DNA of 64,000 nucleotides, from the NCBI RefSeq assembly GCF_026000115.1, contig NZ_AP026867.1, forward strand, positions 3,219,716 to 3,283,715. Reading direction: 5' to 3'. Within the stretch, counting starts at the first letter, position 1; each line of letters begins with the position of its first letter. This document shows positions 8,284-18,242 of this stretch, piece after piece. This DNA is from Aureispira anguillae. GTDB taxonomy: Bacteria; Bacteroidota; Bacteroidia; Chitinophagales; Saprospiraceae. Position numbers and translations under genes: made by a program. The notes below the pieces were generated by a model. The model did not search any database and had not been told where the DNA came from. It was given only the letters and a program-made list of their open reading frames with translations.

Positions 8284-9531
8284 TTAAGCATTTGAATTTT
8301 CTAGTAAACCAAAGGCAGCTTTTACATCGTCTACACGATCCAATTTCTCCCAAGTAAAGGTTTCATATTCTTTTCCATTTACGGTAACAGTTCCAGGAGT
8401 ACGTCCCATATGACCATAAGCCGCTGTCTCAGAGAAAATAGGGTTTCTCAAGCCCAAATTGCGAACGATTGCCGCTGGACGTAGATCCCACAATTCTGCG
8501 ATTTTTGCAGCAATTGCACCATCGTTCATATCCACTTGAGCAGTACCATAAGTATCAACAAACAAGCCTACAGGCTCAGCAACACCAATAGCATAAGCTA
8601 CTTGAACCAAACATTGTTTAGCCAAACCAGCCGCTACGATATTTTTAGCAATATGACGAGTTGCATAAGCAGCAGAACGGTCTACTTTAGAAGAATCTTT
8701 TCCAGAGAAAGCACCTCCACCGTGAGCACCTTTACCACCGTAAGTATCTACGATAATCTTACGACCAGTCAAACCTGTATCACCATGAGGTCCACCAATA
8801 ACAAATTTACCAGTTGGGTTGATGTGATAAATGATCTTGTCATCAAACAATGCTTGAACACGAGCAGGCAATTGAGCAACAACATTAGGAATCAAAATAT
8901 TGATAATGTCCTCTTTGATTTTTGCTAACATGATGCTATCTTCTGCAAAATCATCGTGCTGTGTAGACAATACGATTGTATTAACACGGATTGGCTGATG
9001 GGCATCATTATACTCAATTGTTACTTGAGATTTGGCATCTGGACGCAAATAAGGAATTTGCTTTCCTTCTCTACGCAATTTAGCCAACTCAACCAACAAT
9101 CTATGAGATAAATCCAAGGCCAAAGGCATATAGTTATCGGTTTCGTCTGTTGCATAACCAAACATCATTCCTTGATCTCCAGCACCTTGCTCATCCTCTG
9201 ATTTTCCAACATCAACACCTTGAGCGATATCAGCTGATTGCTCATGTATAGCAGAAAGAACACCACAAGAACTAGCGTCAAATTGGTATTCTGATTTTGT
9301 ATATCCTATTTTACGGATTGTATTACGTACAACTTTTTGTACATCTACGTAAGCTTGAGAGCGAACTTCGCCACCTACTACCACTTGACCAGTAGTTACA
9401 AATGTTTCACAAGCTACTTTTGATAATGGGTCTTGCGCCAAAAAAGCGTCAATAATAGCGTCTGAAATTTGGTCAGCTACTTTGTCTGGGTGACCTTCCG
9501 AAACTGATTCGGACGTAAAAAAATATGGCAT
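8284..9531 (-). CDS. metK: S-adenosylmethionine synthetase
   Basis: A 415-residue cytoplasmic enzyme that makes S-adenosylmethionine from methionine and ATP. The N-terminus carries [18 protein letters not shown], the ATP/methionine site. The signature [15 protein letters not shown] and the phosphate-binding [19 protein letters not shown] are intact. Length is slightly above the usual 380-400. The start ATG is 39 nt downstream of a clean TATCTTTG box. The gene appears to be transcribed alone: a hairpin terminator follows it, and I see no SAM riboswitch in the 275 bp before the start. Confidence 0.97.
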   Translation of the reverse strand: MPYFFTSESVSEGHPDKVADQISDAIIDAFLAQDPLSKVACETFVTTGQVVVGGEVRSQAYVDVQKVVRNTIRKIGYTKSEYQFDASSCGVLSAIHEQSADIAQGVDVGKSEDEQGAGDQGMMFGYATDETDNYMPLALDLSHRLLVELAKLRREGKQIPYLRPDAKSQVTIEYNDAHQPIRVNTIVLSTQHDDFAEDSIMLAKIKEDIINILIPNVVAQLPARVQALFDDKIIYHINPTGKFVIGGPHGDTGLTGRKIIVDTYGGKGAHGGGAFSGKDSSKVDRSAAYATRHIAKNIVAAGLAKQCLVQVAYAIGVAEPVGLFVDTYGTAQVDMNDGAIAAKIAELWDLRPAAIVRNLGLRNPIFSETAAYGHMGRTPGTVTVNGKEYETFTWEKLDRVDDVKAAFGLLENSNA

Positions 9532-9569
9532 AACTAAGATTTTTTAATGTCTTGTATTTAAATTCCAAA

Positions 9570-9577
9570 CAAAGATA
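9570..9577 (-). promoter_or_regulatory. Candidate -7 box of metK
   Basis: TATCTTTG on the minus strand matches the Bacteroidota -7 consensus TAnnTTTG. It is 39 nt upstream of the metK ATG. A TTG for the -33 element is possible near 9593-9603 but is not clean. Confidence 0.55.
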
Positions 9578-10110
9578 GATAAATAATAGACACAAAAAAA
9601 CAACTGCATTCTAAAAAGATATTTTACTAAAAATTACGCTCCAAGATTCAACATATTATCATTTAATTGACAAAAACATTACCAATTAAAATTCTAACAA
9701 ACACCAAATTAATCAAAATAAAATTCTAACAAATACACTCACCTTAAAATATAAAAAACAAAAAGAAAGATATTAACCGCTCTCCATTTATAGTTTAAAA
9801 TATGGACTACTGTGTTTTATTTTGCTGTTTTATGACGATTGTTCGCAAACGCAATAAATAAGCTTTCTGCTGGATTAGATCATCCATTTTGCCTTCAAAA
9901 GAATGAATGTTTTTTAAGTTTGGAAAACTTAGTTTTGCTTTGGCAATAGAATGTGTTATCAGCAGATTTATACAATTGAATCTTAGTATAAACACTTGTA
10001 ACAAAGCTGTTTTGGTTTTTACAAGACCCAATTTATGTGCCGTTCTCTCATTGATAATATAACTTGTTCCTTTGACTTTGATTGAATTTGGAATACTCTG
10101 CTGCTCTTTT
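9578..10110. other. Gene-poor interval between metK and a mobile element
   Basis: Very AT-rich. The only notable frame runs on the minus strand from about 10134 to 9807. It has no ATG at its head, only a TTG at 10031, and no recognisable domain, so it may be a decayed gene fragment. I cannot support it as a real gene. Confidence 0.35.
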
Positions 10111-10118
10111 TTGTTTTT

Positions 10119-10328
10119 GGTTGTTTGATAACTCTAAGTTATAAGTTATAGGTCGTAAGTCGTATGCTTAGTTCCTGTAAATACAGGACATACGACTTAC
10201 GACCTATAACTTTCTTCTAAAACCACATAAACGTAGCCTTGTTACTCACTCTGTTTGTTACTCGTCCCTCGTGAGCCAGCAAGCTGGATTCGTGAGGTCT
10301 CAAGCTCTGTTCGGGTTTTCAAAGAACC
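10119..10328. mobile_element. MITE-like element, copy A (210 bp)
   Basis: The ends are GGTTGTTTGATAAC and GTTTTCAAAGAACC, an imperfect terminal inverted repeat. Both sides carry the same 8 bp, TTGTTTTT (10111-10118 and 10329-10336), a target-site duplication. Inside is a 24-bp perfect hairpin arm pair (10143-10166 and 10189-10212) enclosing a second small hairpin TCCTGT/ACAGGA. The right half contains CCAGCAAGCTGG. No coding capacity. It is related to copies at 24983, 40611 and 44062. Confidence 0.8.
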
Positions 10329-10494
10329 TTGTTTTTTAAATAAAACGAGTGTTTTAATTCTGTCATTTACCGTACGATAAGGTATGTTATACAATGGGGC
10401 ACTATTTTTTTACGCCTGCTTACTAAAAAACATTCGATTGCAAAGTACTTCTATTTTTTTACCAAAATGCATTAAAGTCCTGTTTAAAAAATGA

Positions 10495-10502
10495 TACTTT
10501 TG
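10495..10502 (+). promoter_or_regulatory. Candidate -7 box of the LolC/E-like permease gene
   Basis: TACTTTTG fits TAnnTTTG and lies 69 nt before the TTG start of the downstream gene. A matching -33 TTTG is not obvious. Confidence 0.4.
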
Positions 10503-10570
10503 CAATATTCTATCCAGTATTTAAGTTTAAAGTATACTAGATTATCCAAAAATTTTAAATCAACACTATC

Positions 10571-12424
10571 TTGAATCTAGAATTTCTAATTGCAAAAAAA
10601 GTTGGTACAGCAACAAAAAAATCCTTTTCAAACGCCATCTTACGTTTAGCAGTTATTGCCATTGCATTAAGCATGGTTGTAATGATTGTTTCAACAGGCA
10701 TCGTTGCGGGGTTCAAGAATACAATTAGTGAAAAAATATTTGGTTTTTGGGGGCATATTCACATTACCAGCAGCTATTCTCCTAGTAGTTATGCCTTTGA
10801 AAGTAGCCCTATGGATCAAAATCAAGATTTTTATCCAGCAGTAGATACCATTGGGCAGATTCTGCACAAATTACCCGCAGTTGATTGGCTATCGTCCATC
10901 CAACTAAATAGTAGCAACCCCAATGTAGGGATTGCATTTTTGTTGATTTTTATCGCCCTTCTTTTTTCTTTTTCGCCTGCTTTTCTCCGCAAAAAAATCC
11001 GCTTGTCTTACCGCCTACTCATTGCATTGGGTTTTACAATTGGTAGTATTTTATTGTTTAGCAGCCAAGAATATCAGCTTGCCCAACAAGATGTAACCCA
11101 CCAAACGCAAGGAGGAATTCGACACATTCAACTTTATATACATAAGGAAGGGATTATAAAAACGAAGGATCAGATTGAAGGTATTGTCTTGCGAGGTGTT
11201 GGAGCTGATTATGATTGGGAATTTTTAAGCCAATATATTCAAGAAGGTAACACGCTTAATACCACTTCTCAAACCGCAGAGCGAGGTATTCTCATCTCTG
11301 ATATAACAGCCAAACGATTAAAACTAAAATTAAACGATACCTTTTTAATCTATTTTGTGCAAGATGGCAATTCTTTGGGTCGAAAATTTACCATTACAGG
11401 GATTTACAAAACAGGGCTAGAAGAGTACGACAAACGTTTTGCAATTGTGGACGTTCGAAAATTGCAACAGCTCAATAACTGGCGTCCTTATAGAAGTTAT
11501 GGGACGGAATTGGATTTGGAGCAAGAACAAATTAGCCTCAAAGGCCTCACAGTAGCAACCGCTGAAGATGATGCAGGTTGGGCTTATGTACAACAACACT
11601 TGCAAAAAGGGCAGTTGCTAAATTTGGCTGATACCGCAAGCATGGGGGCTATCATACCCCATCAAGTTGCCTTTGTTCGACAAGTAGGTATTGGCGATAC
11701 CCTATCTCTAAAATACATCGACATTGGAGGCACTCCTCATGTCTTTAACTATTTAATTCAAGGAATCTATGAAGGCCCCAGTAATCCCAACATCAAAAAA
11801 ACGATATTTGTCAACTGGCAGTCGATTGACAACCTCAACAAAATACTTCCTCCTCAAGTATCAGGCTTTGAAATATTTGTTGACCACATTGCTGATTTAG
11901 ATGCCTTTGGGAACTATACCAATTATGTAGTTTTGATGGGAAAAGATCAATATGGCAATACGATTAAAGAGCTGTTTCCCAATATATTTGATTGGTTGAG
12001 TCTGACCGATATGAATGAGCGCATTATTTTGTTGCTTATGATCTTAGTTTCTATTATTAATATGACCACTTCGCTGATGATTTTAATTTTGGAACGGACG
12101 AATATGATTGGTATCCTCAAAGCCTTGGGAGCTCCCAATTGGTCAATTCGAAAGATTTTTCTATACAATGCCGCTTACATTATTGGTTATGGCTTGTTTT
12201 GGGGCAATGTTATTGGGCTTGGTCTCTGTTGGATACAAATGCAATTTGGCATTATTACCTTGCCAGAGGATCTTTACTATGTTTCTGTTGCTCCTATTGA
12301 ACTTAATTGGCTAACCCTGCTCCTATTAAATATTGGAACCTTATTGATTACCTTAATTGTATTGATTATTCCATCTTGGTTGGTGGCAAAAATAGATCCT
12401 GTAAAGGCCATACGCTTTTCTTAA
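10571..12424 (+). CDS. LolC/E-like (FtsX-fold) ABC transporter permease with extra membrane segments
   Basis: A 617-residue inner-membrane permease of the type that extracts lipoproteins or drives envelope mechanics. The first membrane helix is about 22-45 and the C-terminal FtsX domain with three helices covers about 490-610, ending SWLVAKIDPVKAIRFS as in LolE. The periplasmic core is at 180-470 (IRHIQLYIHKEGIIKTKDQI). Two additional hydrophobic helices (about 117-138 and 146-165) are inserted early in this core, where relatives have a short loop; two crossings keep the topology consistent. The protein is about 200 residues longer than typical relatives. It starts with TTG; the reading MNLEFLIAKKV matches the family N-terminus. 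No ATPase gene is adjacent. Confidence 0.8.
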   Translation: MNLEFLIAKKVGTATKKSFSNAILRLAVIAIALSMVVMIVSTGIVAGFKNTISEKIFGFWGHIHITSSYSPSSYAFESSPMDQNQDFYPAVDTIGQILHKLPAVDWLSSIQLNSSNPNVGIAFLLIFIALLFSFSPAFLRKKIRLSYRLLIALGFTIGSILLFSSQEYQLAQQDVTHQTQGGIRHIQLYIHKEGIIKTKDQIEGIVLRGVGADYDWEFLSQYIQEGNTLNTTSQTAERGILISDITAKRLKLKLNDTFLIYFVQDGNSLGRKFTITGIYKTGLEEYDKRFAIVDVRKLQQLNNWRPYRSYGTELDLEQEQISLKGLTVATAEDDAGWAYVQQHLQKGQLLNLADTASMGAIIPHQVAFVRQVGIGDTLSLKYIDIGGTPHVFNYLIQGIYEGPSNPNIKKTIFVNWQSIDNLNKILPPQVSGFEIFVDHIADLDAFGNYTNYVVLMGKDQYGNTIKELFPNIFDWLSLTDMNERIILLLMILVSIINMTTSLMILILERTNMIGILKALGAPNWSIRKIFLYNAAYIIGYGLFWGNVIGLGLCWIQMQFGIITLPEDLYYVSVAPIELNWLTLLLLNIGTLLITLIVLIIPSWLVAKIDPVKAIRFS

Positions 12425-12454
12425 GTATTTGGACTTTGCTTAAAATTAAAATGC

Positions 12455-12495
12455 TGAAGGTGGAACAATATAATCCTTGTTCCACCTTCAATTTT
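12455..12495 (+). terminator. Intrinsic terminator between convergent genes
   Basis: Perfect 14-bp arms TGAAGGTGGAACAA (12455-12468) and TTGTTCCACCTTCA (12477-12490), 8-nt loop, followed by ATTTTTAATTT. It ends the permease transcript and may also stop the minus-strand gene ending at 12543. Confidence 0.85.
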
Positions 12496-12542
12496 TAATT
12501 TCTTTCTTAGAAGAAATCGTCACAAACCTAGCACGTTATTTT

Positions 12543-15350
12543 TTATCCTTTGACAAAACGACTTAATGTTATTCCTTGATTCGTTTGTAAAGAAAGCAGG
12601 TAAACTCCTTTAGGAAGATTAGATACATCAATGGTATTTTGTGCTCCTACCCGTGTTTGAATTGTTTTCCCAGTAATATCGTTGATCGTAATGGATTCTA
12701 TTCTAAAATCAGCCTGTGTACTCGTCGCCACAATGGTTAACTGTGTGGTTGCTGGGCTAGGGAATACAGCAATAGATACATTCTTAGTAGCCAATGTTGA
12801 GATTCCAACTCCTGTTACATTCATACAAGCAGAAGTATCCGTTCCGCAAGCAGAAGTTACCAAACAAGCATAGTTTCCATTTGTAGTAGGCGTAAAAGTC
12901 ATTGTAGTAGCTCCCGCTATAGAATTTCCATTGTCACAATCAATCCACTGATAAGTCGTTGCCCCAGCAGAAGCTGTCAAGGCAGTTCCTACCTTTGTTA
13001 CTTCAACATCAGGAGTACACAACTCCCATAATTCGAATCCTGACGTTCCGTCATCTGCTGAGAAATACAATTTATCATTGTAGATGACCAAGTTTTTAGG
13101 GTAAGCTGATTCCGAGCCAACGTTAATATTGTCCGTTACCAAACGAGGGGCATCCACTCCATTGTAAGCCCATAATTCGTAGCCATGGGTAGCATCTCCA
13201 TAGTTATAATATAATTTTCCATGGTAAAGCGTTAGCCCACTAGCACTATAGTTCAAATCCGTAGCAATAGTAGTAGGTGCATTAATGCCATCATATTCGT
13301 ATACCTGATAGGTATAGGTCGCTAAATAATAAGCTACAAAGTACATTTTATCATTAAATACCAATGCATTTCGGCGTATGGATGAACCTGAAGACCCTGC
13401 TCTAAGATCTGCAATAAGAGAAGGCGCATTGTTGCCATCATATTCCCATAGTTCCCCACCATTAATTCCATCATCTGCCGAAAAATAAAGCTTATTATTA
13501 TATACTCCAATAGGATAAGGATTACTTCCTCCACTAGCATTAATATTAGCGACCATTGTTGGCGCATTGCTGCCATCGTATTGCCACAATTCAGAACCAT
13601 TCGTTCCATCATCTGCACTAAAATAAAGCTTATTGTTAAATACTTTTAGAGAACCAACCAATCCTGCTCCTGCATTAGGATTAATATTAGCTACCATCGT
13701 AGGCGTATTGCTGCCATCGTACTCCCACAATTCTTGTCCATTGGTATTGTCACTAGCAGCCATATACAGCTTATTGTTAAATACTGTCAAATACTGAGGG
13801 TTACCGCCAAAACCACCCGTTCTAAAATCATACACTTCAACTGGCGGATTCACACCATCGTATTCCCATAGCTCTCTATCATTGTATCCTCCTTCTGCTC
13901 TAAAGTATAATTTACCATTAAATACGGTCAAATCAGTGGGATTAGAACCATTTGCTCCTTGGTAAATTTCAATCATGGTTGGCAGATTGGTACCATCATA
14001 GACCCAAAGTTCTTTTCCATGTACACCATCGTCTGCATTAAAATACATTTTACCATTAAAAGCTACCTGCCCATTTGGGTCAGAAGCCAGTGTTCCTGCT
14101 TTTAGATCGGCAACAATACTGGGGGTATTCGTTCCATCATATTGCCACAATTCTCGCCCGTGCAACGCTTCTTGTGCCCCAAAATATAAACTACCATTAA
14201 ATACAATTAAATTACTTGGCAAAGAAGAGTTGTTGCCCGCAGTATCTATGTCGTAAACCATCGTTGGGGTATTACTGCCATCATACTGCCACAATTCATA
14301 ACCTGCTGCTGCATTTCTAGCCTTGAAGTACAATACATTATTCATTACGGTTAATTCAGAAGGAAAAGAACCGCCTGATCCTGTATAAATATCATGTACT
14401 AAAGAAAAACCGTTACCATTATACGTATACAGTTCTGTATGTGTTCCTCCTGTTTCAAAAGCTTGAAAATAAAGATTGCCGTTAAGCACTGTAAGATCTT
14501 TGGGGTTTCCACTTCCTGTCCCTGGTCTAATATCCGCTGCAATCACAGGGGTGCTAGCCGTATCGTATTTCCAAAGTTCTACACCATTTGCCCCATCATT
14601 CGCTACAAAAAACAAGGTATCGTTTAGCACCTCAAAATCTGTTGGTGTTGCCGATCCTGTTGGGTTTATATCCTCTACCATAATAGGCGCATTGGTGCCA
14701 TCGTATTCCCACAATTCAATACCATCTGTAGCGTCATCTACTTGAAAATATAATTTTCCTCTAAACACTTTCATATCTAGGTAGTCATATTGGGAATAAA
14801 AAATATTCGTATTAGAAGAACTGATGTCCATAAACATAGTAGGTGGATTGGTGCCATCATACTCCCACAAGGCAACATGATTGGTGCCATCATAAGCATA
14901 AAAATATAGCTTGTTGTTATAGACGGTCAAGCTTTGAGGATAAGAGCTGGCTTGTCCTTGATTGTTAATATCTAAGACCAGCGTTGGTGCATTCGTTCCA
15001 TCATATTCCATTAATTCTCTCCCCTTCCAAGATTGATAGCCTTGATAATAAATTTTATTATTAAAGACCACCATCTCACTAGGCGCACGCCCCGTTCCAT
15101 TAAGTTGGATTCCAGGCGCTAAAGTAGGCGTATTGACACCATCATACACCCAAAAATGAGCAGTACTAGAAGAGTGTTCACTTTCTTGAATGGTAAAATA
15201 TAGTTTGTTGTTAAAAACGATGGACTCGCCTGGTATAGAAGATACTTGAGTTGTATTAATATCTGAGACCAAAGAGGCCGTTTGAGCAAATAGATTCGTG
15301 GAGAAAGATTGAATGAGCAACATCCCCATTAGAAAGGACAATTTTTTCAT
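12543..15350 (-). CDS. ELWxxDG-repeat surface protein with T9SS sorting domain
   Basis: A 935-residue secreted protein. A signal peptide (MKKLSFLMGMLLIQSFSTNL) is followed by about 16 repeats of 45-55 residues with the core ELWxYDGTNxP, each paired with a strand such as NNKLYFSADDGTNG. This probably forms a beta-propeller-like chain. Around 790-850 is an Ig/PKD-like segment with conserved cysteines, then a type IX secretion C-terminal sorting domain (from VFPSPATTQLTI to LSRFVKG). It is therefore exported by T9SS to the surface. Binding partner or adhesive target is unknown. The repeats are also visible at DNA level, so copy number may vary between strains. Confidence 0.88.
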   Translation of the reverse strand: MKKLSFLMGMLLIQSFSTNLFAQTASLVSDINTTQVSSIPGESIVFNNKLYFTIQESEHSSSTAHFWVYDGVNTPTLAPGIQLNGTGRAPSEMVVFNNKIYYQGYQSWKGRELMEYDGTNAPTLVLDINNQGQASSYPQSLTVYNNKLYFYAYDGTNHVALWEYDGTNPPTMFMDISSSNTNIFYSQYDYLDMKVFRGKLYFQVDDATDGIELWEYDGTNAPIMVEDINPTGSATPTDFEVLNDTLFFVANDGANGVELWKYDTASTPVIAADIRPGTGSGNPKDLTVLNGNLYFQAFETGGTHTELYTYNGNGFSLVHDIYTGSGGSFPSELTVMNNVLYFKARNAAAGYELWQYDGSNTPTMVYDIDTAGNNSSLPSNLIVFNGSLYFGAQEALHGRELWQYDGTNTPSIVADLKAGTLASDPNGQVAFNGKMYFNADDGVHGKELWVYDGTNLPTMIEIYQGANGSNPTDLTVFNGKLYFRAEGGYNDRELWEYDGVNPPVEVYDFRTGGFGGNPQYLTVFNNKLYMAASDNTNGQELWEYDGSNTPTMVANINPNAGAGLVGSLKVFNNKLYFSADDGTNGSELWQYDGSNAPTMVANINASGGSNPYPIGVYNNKLYFSADDGINGGELWEYDGNNAPSLIADLRAGSSGSSIRRNALVFNDKMYFVAYYLATYTYQVYEYDGINAPTTIATDLNYSASGLTLYHGKLYYNYGDATHGYELWAYNGVDAPRLVTDNINVGSESAYPKNLVIYNDKLYFSADDGTSGFELWELCTPDVEVTKVGTALTASAGATTYQWIDCDNGNSIAGATTMTFTPTTNGNYACLVTSACGTDTSACMNVTGVGISTLATKNVSIAVFPSPATTQLTIVATSTQADFRIESITINDITGKTIQTRVGAQNTIDVSNLPKGVYLLSLQTNQGITLSRFVKG

Positions 15351-15691
15351 GTTGTACAGTTTTAGTTTTCTACAAATAGTTTTATCAATTCAGTGCAAGT
15401 TCATGCTTTTTTTTACCGCAAAATCCTGCTTTTGAAGCGTTTTATCTTTTGTAAAATTCGTGCTTTTTTTGATAAAAATCTCCTCCATATTTTCAAACTG
15501 CCCTATTTCCTCATGAATAGGGTCAATGGAGCAATCAACCTACTAATCTTTTCCATAAACAAATTATACATATATCTAATTTTAGCAACACAGCAAATAA
15601 GTGGCTAAAACTTCATATAATTAGGTGCATTGTTGCACGCTTTCTAAAAATGTCGTAAGTTGTTTTTTCTTATAAAACACTTAACTTAGCT
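15351..15691. other. Upstream region of mcrB
   Basis: A 341-bp interval between divergent genes. A 71-codon plus-strand frame at 15393-15608 has no family features and is not supported. The interval includes the near-palindrome at 15625-15638 but no clear TAnnTTTG box for mcrB. Confidence 0.4.
15625..15638. promoter_or_regulatory. Palindrome upstream of mcrB
   Basis: GTGCATTGTTGCAC has 5-bp arms around TTGT and lies 54 bp before the mcrB start. The core CATTGTTGC also occurs in the palindrome at 20647-20659 beside the TonB receptor. It could be an operator; chance is not excluded. Confidence 0.25.
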
Positions 15692-17905
15692 GTGAATTCC
15701 AAAACGCAACTTATACAATATTTTAAGCAATTTCCCAATACTCAATTGGTTGAGCATTTTCTAAAATTGCTGCGTTATAGTTTTGAGCATCTATCTCTAA
15801 AAGAAGATGCCAATAATCTATTGTGTTCGATACACACCAATAGTAACGCCCTTTATATACAACTCAATAACATCCCTATACTCATCCATAAGGTAAGGGA
15901 TAGAAAACATTACATTGAGTTTTTATGTTTTCAAAAAGATCGTGAGCAACTGTCCAATTTGCAAAATTTTCAGCCCAGCAAACAAAAAATTGGCAAAGAA
16001 CTAGGAGGAATGGCACGGTTTCAACTCTCTAGCTATTCGCTTACCAATCAAGCACTGATACAACTTTGGTTTAGTGCCGTCCAAGCCATAGATAAAGCCC
16101 CAAAAAAGAAAAACAACAATCGAATGGCCAACAATCCTTGGATTTATCGAGCGGCGATGGATTTGTTTGTGCATAATGACTTGTTAAAAGAAATTGAATC
16201 TAAGGATAAATACCTTAGCATCATCCCAAAAGCAATCCATCAATTGCTGCAACAGGAAACGGTTCAAGAGGTCCAAAAAGCAACTGATTTTTGGTTTCAA
16301 AAAGCTCAGGTAATCTTAGAAAAATTTCGAGCAATCGACCTTCCCTTGGAAGTTTATGAAGATTTTTGGGCTGATTACCAAAATTTTGAAGGGCGTTATG
16401 ATGCCTTTGTTACTCAAGCAAAAGATCAAGCCTTATATGCTGATTTGGCGCTTTTATTGGGGCAACTCGTTGCTTATATTGACGAAAAAGCAACGGCAAA
16501 ACAAAGCTGGAACGAATACAAAGACAAGCGTTGTTTGGCGACAACGGGAATTCGCCAAAACCTTTGGGTTCAGCAATTGCTGCAATACAAGCAAGCAGGA
16601 AATAATTTAGCGGCGATCACCACTCCAACGATCAAAAATGCTTTGCTATTTTTGCTTCATCCAGAAACACATAGCCCTATTTTGTCCCTTAGCCATCAAC
16701 GGCAAATAGCCAACCATTTGCTAGATAGTACTTATCAAGCCAGTTCTTTTTCATTGCAATTGGTGAGCTATTTTAATAAATTTGAACTCTCTGCTGCTAG
16801 TTTTAACAACTACACTTATCTCATCAAGTTGTTGCTCTATGCTCCTAGCGTGCAAGACTTATGGAAATACACAGAGGAAGACATCTATTATGATGAGGTC
16901 TTACACCAGCAAGTTGCCGAACCAACCAATGGTTATAAAATAGCCTCTAATACTAGGTTTCCGCTCAATCAAATCCTTTATGGTCCGCCTGGTACGGGCA
17001 AAACATTTGAAAGTATTCGCCGAGCCATTGCCATTGTTGAAAATAAACACTGGACCGTCATTCAGCAAATGGATGCCAATACCATTCAAAAACGAATAGA
17101 AGCGCATCTTAATACTGGGCAGGTTGTTTTTACTACTTTTCACCAAGCTATGTCTTATGAAGATTTTGTGGAAGGCATCAAACCCATGGTTGTTAATGAT
17201 CAAATACATTATAGCATTCAGGACGGAATGCTCAAAAAAATGGTGCAACATGCCCTACAAGAACCTGACAAATTGTTTGTGCTTATTATAGATGAGCTAA
17301 ATCGAGGAAATGTTGCCAATATCTTTGGTGAGTTGATTACGCTTTTGGAAGAGGACAAACGATTGCAAGCACTCAATGCCTTAAAAGTACAACTTCCCTA
17401 TTCAAAAAAACTTTTTGCCTTGCCTCCCAATCTATATCTTATTGCGACCATGAATACAACAGATAGAAGTATTGAGCAATTGGACATGGCACTAAGGCGG
17501 CGTTTTTCTTTTATTGAAATGTTACCAGATTCTATTTTATTGAGTGAAGATATTGAAGGGGTTAACATTCGTTTAATGCACCAAGTAATCAATAAACGGA
17601 TTGCGTTGTTATTGGACAAACATCATCTCTTAGGGCATTCTTATTTTATGCCTATTGGTTCTCTGGATGATTTGCAACAGGTTTTCAAAACCCAAATCAT
17701 CCCACTTTTGCTAGAATATTTTTATGGTGATTTAGGCAAAATAGGTTTAGTTTTAGGCAAAGATTTTTTGATTGCTCAAAAAGTAGAATACAAACATTTT
17801 GCTGATTTTGACTACGAAGGAATGGATCGATCATGGGATAAACCCATTTATGAAATCAACGAATTTCCGCTCCCTAAAGAAACTTATCTTAATATTTACA
17901 AATAA
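15692..17905 (+). CDS. mcrB: McrB-like AAA+ GTPase subunit of a McrBC restriction system
   Basis: A 737-residue protein that should form the nucleotide-driven motor of a modification-dependent restriction complex with McrC. The C-terminal AAA+ domain has Walker A GPPGTGKT at 431-438, Walker B LIIDELNRGN with D534/E535, and the McrB signature TMNTTDRSIEQLDMALRRRF with M587/N588. The N-terminal 400 residues are helical and unlike known recognition domains, so the target modification cannot be named. Start is GTG at 15692. Its mcrC partner is not adjacent: an opposite-strand TonB receptor lies between. A terminator at 18088-18120 follows. AAA+ assignment is firm; pairing with the mcrC at 20742 is inference from proximity. 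Confidence 0.88.
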   Translation: MNSKTQLIQYFKQFPNTQLVEHFLKLLRYSFEHLSLKEDANNLLCSIHTNSNALYIQLNNIPILIHKVRDRKHYIEFLCFQKDREQLSNLQNFQPSKQKIGKELGGMARFQLSSYSLTNQALIQLWFSAVQAIDKAPKKKNNNRMANNPWIYRAAMDLFVHNDLLKEIESKDKYLSIIPKAIHQLLQQETVQEVQKATDFWFQKAQVILEKFRAIDLPLEVYEDFWADYQNFEGRYDAFVTQAKDQALYADLALLLGQLVAYIDEKATAKQSWNEYKDKRCLATTGIRQNLWVQQLLQYKQAGNNLAAITTPTIKNALLFLLHPETHSPILSLSHQRQIANHLLDSTYQASSFSLQLVSYFNKFELSAASFNNYTYLIKLLLYAPSVQDLWKYTEEDIYYDEVLHQQVAEPTNGYKIASNTRFPLNQILYGPPGTGKTFESIRRAIAIVENKHWTVIQQMDANTIQKRIEAHLNTGQVVFTTFHQAMSYEDFVEGIKPMVVNDQIHYSIQDGMLKKMVQHALQEPDKLFVLIIDELNRGNVANIFGELITLLEEDKRLQALNALKVQLPYSKKLFALPPNLYLIATMNTTDRSIEQLDMALRRRFSFIEMLPDSILLSEDIEGVNIRLMHQVINKRIALLLDKHHLLGHSYFMPIGSLDDLQQVFKTQIIPLLLEYFYGDLGKIGLVLGKDFLIAQKVEYKHFADFDYEGMDRSWDKPIYEINEFPLPKETYLNIYK

Positions 17906-18087
17906 AATATATCGCTTCCTTTGCAATATCAAATCATATACATATATTTGTTTTATTATATAAATAACCAACTCTACAACGGTGATTTAATTATTAAATT
18001 TAACGCGCCATATACTCATTAACACTATCACTATCTATAAAAACGAGGATATTAAAATTTAGCAATTCCCACCAAATCACCTTAAAA

Positions 18088-18120
18088 ACATCAAGCCTAT
18101 TCCCGCTTGGTGTTTTTTTT
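18088..18120 (+). terminator. Intrinsic terminator downstream of mcrB
   Basis: ACATCAAGC (18088-18096) pairs with GCTTGGTGT (18105-18113) with one G-U, 8-nt loop, and runs directly into eight T residues. It lies 180 bp past the mcrB stop on the plus strand. The rest of the 17906-18242 interval holds no supported gene. Confidence 0.8.
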
Positions 18121-18189
18121 ATGTTAAGTACTTGAAATAAACGCAAACAAAGCCTAAAATCCTTAATTGCTTATTATTAGATTGAGTAC

Positions 18190-18223
18190 AGGACAAACCC
18201 AGTTTGCTGGTTGTCAAAGAATG
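18190..18223. repeat. Degenerate fragment of the MITE-like family
   Basis: Contains CCAGTTTGCTGG followed by GTTGTCAAAGAA, resembling the inner palindrome and right end of the intact copies. No left end or target duplication could be found, so this is a remnant at best. Confidence 0.35.
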
Positions 18224-18242
18224 ATAATTCAACGGAGTAATG

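Noticed and set aside
9532-9806. Possible SAM riboswitch upstream of metK
   Set aside because: No conserved multi-stem pattern is recognisable, and the -7 box lies only 39 nt from the ATG, leaving too little leader.
9807-10031. A 74-codon minus-strand frame, extendable without ATG to about 10134
   Set aside because: It starts only at TTG, has no recognised motif and runs up to a mobile element. It may be a decayed fragment, so I do not list it as a gene.
15393-15608. A 71-codon plus-strand frame upstream of mcrB
   Set aside because: Its composition (Phe/Leu/Ile/Lys) is what translated AT-rich sequence gives by chance; no promoter or family features.
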